Below are positions 6,758 to 8,445 of a stretch of 8,445 bases of DNA, in pieces; within the stretch, counting starts at the first letter, position 1, and each line of letters starts with the position of its first letter. The stretch is from Alphaproteobacteria bacterium (GTDB taxonomy: Bacteria; Pseudomonadota; Alphaproteobacteria; Rs-D84): contig JAGCRE010000078.1 in NCBI GenBank assembly GCA_017964865.1, positions 1 to 8,445 on the forward strand, given 5' to 3'. Under the pieces are notes generated by a model, which worked only from the letters and a program-made list of their open reading frames with translations, was not told the DNA's origin and ran no database searches. Both the position numbers and the translations under genes were made by a program.

Positions 6758-6762
6758 AAGGA
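6758..6762 (+). promoter_or_regulatory. Ribosome binding site setting the acyl-CoA synthetase start
   Basis: AAGGA lies nine bases before ATG 6772. A longer reading from TTG 6706 would begin in the -35 box, upstream of the predicted transcript start, and is rejected. A second in-frame ATG at 6778 is possible but has wider spacing. Confidence 0.8.
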
Positions 6763-6771
6763 TTTTATATC

Positions 6772-8349
6772 ATGAATATGTATAAGTTTCTAGAAAACAC
6801 CGTATCACAATATCCAGACAATCTGTTCTTGGTACGTGAAGGTGTTACGTTCTCTGGATTTATTGAATTGGTGCGTGCACGTGCTGCATCATTAAACAAG
6901 GCTGGTGTTAAATCTGGCGATGTGGTTGGTGTTTTGTCGCACAATATACCTGAATTTCCAGTAACACTGTTTGCAATATGGTATCTGGGCGGTCGTGTAT
7001 TGATGTTGGATACAAACCTGACCCCATTTGAATATGACAATATGACGGGTATTGCAAATTGCCATTTTGTTTGTGCCGAAGAATCTTTCTTTTACAAAAC
7101 GAAAAACTTTACATTTTATAATATAACAAAAAAAGACGGCAAACCTGATCCGGAATTGCAACCTGCCCCGACAGAATCATTCGAGATTGCAACATTGTCA
7201 TTTACATCGGGTTCTACCGGCACACCAAAGGTTGTTCCATTAACTCATTTTAACTTGATTGAATGTGCTCATTCTTTAAGGGATATGGCTGACTATATCG
7301 AACCTGGTTACTATCTGTATGGATTTTTACCGATGTATCACATATTTGGATTTGCCGTAGAAATTTTGGCAACAATTGAATACGGATGCGGTGTTGTTTT
7401 ACAATCCAGCATCAATCCAAAATTGCTGATGGCCGATTTCAAAGAATTTCGCCCCCAGGTGATACCTGCGGTTCCACGTTTATTTGAAATGATTCGCAAT
7501 CGTATTATTGAACAATTAAAGTCCCGCCACCTGTGGCTGCTTGCATCGTTCGTATTAAAGTATGGCAAAACGCTGGAAAAAATCGGGCTTGGTTTCTTGG
7601 TGCGTAAAATTCAAGACCCTGTCCGTAACATATTCGGTGGTCGTGTAACGTTGCTTGTTGCCGGTGGTGCCGCGACTAAACCAGAGGTTGAAACGTTCTA
7701 TGAACGCCTTGGGATGCCATTTATTCAAGGGTATGGTATGACCGAAACGGTTGGACCAATCTGTATTTCCAAACCGACAAAGAAACATATTCCATTTGCA
7801 TTTGGTGCACCAACAACAAATAACGAATGTGAAATAAGAAATAAAGATGCCGACGGCATTGGTGTTTTGTGGGTTCGTGGACACCAGGTGTTTGACGGTT
7901 ACCTTGATAACCCCGAAGTGAATTCTACGGTCTTTGATGAACAGGGTTTCTTTAACACTGGCGATTTGGTATCGATCGATAAAAATGGCGAATTGCACTT
8001 TGCCGGCCGTAAAAAACAGGTTATCGTTCTTGATTCTGGGAAAAACGTGTATCCCGATGAATTGGAGGCAATGTTTATGAAAATCCCAGGTGTGAAAAAC
8101 GTCGCAGTATTCGAACACAAAATGGATGACAAAACGGTGTCATATGCCGTATTCAGTGTCGAAGAATATATGACCATCGACAAACTGGCAACGGCGGTTG
8201 CAAATGCAAACAAGAAATTAGCATCGTATAAATGGGTAACGCACTTTGCAATGACAACCGATGATTTACCAATGACCAGCACACAAAAGGTTAAACATCA
8301 TATCGTCCGTCAAAACCTTATTGACGGAAAATACCCGATACAAAAATAG
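6772..8349 (+). CDS. Long-chain fatty acid-CoA ligase-like AMP-binding enzyme
   Basis: 525 residues; member of the adenylate-forming (ANL) superfamily. Such enzymes activate a carboxylate with ATP to an acyl-adenylate and then transfer it to CoA. Seen: the P-loop TSGSTGTPK at 145-153, YHIFG at 189-193, GYGMTET at 320-326 (aromatic/ATP motif), TGD at 396-398 binding ribose, AGRKKQVIVLDSGKNVYPDELE at 411-432 including the hinge region, and TSTQKVK at 502-508, where K506 is the likely catalytic lysine. The helical stretch 240-285 before VTLLVAGGAA and the KNVYPDE block resemble long-chain acyl-CoA synthetases more than acetyl-CoA synthetases. No signal peptide or clear membrane segment is seen, and no acyl carrier, thioesterase or beta-oxidation gene is adjacent. 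It could serve uptake and recycling of host or environmental fatty acids, but the substrate cannot be read from the sequence. It appears to be a single-gene unit ending in a strong terminator. Confidence 0.88.
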   Translation: MNMYKFLENTVSQYPDNLFLVREGVTFSGFIELVRARAASLNKAGVKSGDVVGVLSHNIPEFPVTLFAIWYLGGRVLMLDTNLTPFEYDNMTGIANCHFVCAEESFFYKTKNFTFYNITKKDGKPDPELQPAPTESFEIATLSFTSGSTGTPKVVPLTHFNLIECAHSLRDMADYIEPGYYLYGFLPMYHIFGFAVEILATIEYGCGVVLQSSINPKLLMADFKEFRPQVIPAVPRLFEMIRNRIIEQLKSRHLWLLASFVLKYGKTLEKIGLGFLVRKIQDPVRNIFGGRVTLLVAGGAATKPEVETFYERLGMPFIQGYGMTETVGPICISKPTKKHIPFAFGAPTTNNECEIRNKDADGIGVLWVRGHQVFDGYLDNPEVNSTVFDEQGFFNTGDLVSIDKNGELHFAGRKKQVIVLDSGKNVYPDELEAMFMKIPGVKNVAVFEHKMDDKTVSYAVFSVEEYMTIDKLATAVANANKKLASYKWVTHFAMTTDDLPMTSTQKVKHHIVRQNLIDGKYPIQK

Positions 8350-8350
8350 T

Positions 8351-8379
8351 AAAAAAGCCGGCAAATGCCGGCTTTTTTT
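8351..8379. terminator. Strong bidirectional intrinsic terminator
   Basis: GCCGGC (8357-8362) pairs perfectly with GCCGGC (8367-8372) around loop AAAT. The flanks are an A-tract (8351-8356) and a T-tract (8373-8379), so each strand reads as a GC hairpin followed by uridines. It starts two bases after the acyl-CoA synthetase stop and lies just beyond the stop of the minus-strand gene at 8383, serving both. Confidence 0.95.
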
Positions 8380-8382
8380 ATA

Positions 8383-8445
8383 TCACTTTTTCCAACGTTT
8401 TAATGTCGGGTAAACAGATTTACAATATTCACGCATTTGGTCGCC
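8383..8445 (-). CDS. C-terminal end of an unidentified convergent gene (5' truncated by the window)
   Basis: On the minus strand one frame is open from the window edge for 20 codons and stops with TGA at 8385-8383, immediately before the bidirectional terminator. The visible tail, GDQMREYCKSVYPTLKRWKK, is basic and ends in a Lys-rich run. The other two minus-strand frames close within about 45 bases. The position of the stop next to a terminator with a good minus-strand uridine tract supports a real gene. Twenty residues are too few to assign a family. Confidence 0.55.
   Translation of the reverse strand, partial: GDQMREYCKSVYPTLKRWKK

Noticed and set aside
6706..6771. Upstream TTG start adding 22 residues to the acyl-CoA synthetase
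   Set aside because: This stretch holds the -35 and -10 boxes and the AAGGA site. The family N-terminus fits the ATG at 6772.
6741..6771. A riboswitch or attenuator in the acyl-CoA synthetase leader
   Set aside because: The leader is only about 31 bases, AT-rich, and has no stable stem or leader peptide.
7555..8118. A 187-codon minus-strand frame within the acyl-CoA synthetase gene
   Set aside because: It lies across the conserved motifs of the sense gene. The translation has no recognisable domain and is explained by codon bias.
1..8445. A novel defence, mobile or secondary-metabolite system
   Set aside because: Every gene that can be read belongs to a known housekeeping family. Base composition and codon use look even across the window, and no integrase, transposase, toxin pair, repeat array or tRNA-linked island is seen.

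Overview
The window is ordinary chromosomal DNA of a low-GC bacterium (roughly 40% GC by eye). It is most likely an alphaproteobacterium. Three things point there: an AddB protein of the alphaproteobacterial type, a LivJ-like penicillin-binding-protein activator divergent from rsmI, and an MnmE tail ending in CLGK. The gene order differs from that of well-studied alphaproteobacteria: mnmE is not followed by mnmG, engB is not beside yidC, and addB is not followed by addA. A rearranged, perhaps reduced genome, as in uncultured gut or host-associated lineages, would fit, but the sequence does not settle the taxon.

Layout: (1) 1-390, the 3' end of mnmE (+). (2) 393-413, a hairpin between convergent genes. 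(3) 452-2029 (-), an outer-membrane lipoprotein of the LpoA-like family. (4) 2030-2065, a 36-bp divergent promoter region with interlocking -10 boxes. (5) 2066-5928 (+), a tightly overlapping operon rsmI-engB-addB: 16S rRNA 2'-O-methyltransferase, ribosome-assembly GTPase, and recombination-repair helicase/nuclease subunit. (6) 5930-6703 (-), an exonuclease III/AP endonuclease, tail to tail with addB with one base between stops. (7) 6704-6771, a second divergent promoter region built on a palindromic TATTATAATA. (8) 6772-8349 (+), a long-chain acyl-CoA synthetase-like adenylate-forming enzyme. (9) 8351-8379, a strong bidirectional terminator. (10) 8383-8445 (-), the last 20 codons of a probable convergent gene.

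The genes are housekeeping: tRNA wobble modification, rRNA methylation, ribosome assembly, cell-wall synthase control, DNA repair and fatty-acid activation. Coding density is about 97%, and no gap between genes exceeds 70 bases. I see no mobile element, CRISPR array, tRNA, rRNA or accessory defence system, and I do not believe an undescribed multi-gene system is present. The points worth a second look are small: the two symmetric divergent promoters, an exonuclease III lacking the usual aromatic substrate-contact residue, a short AddB without a neighbouring addA, a C-terminal tail on the lipoprotein, and two terminators with almost the same hairpin core.
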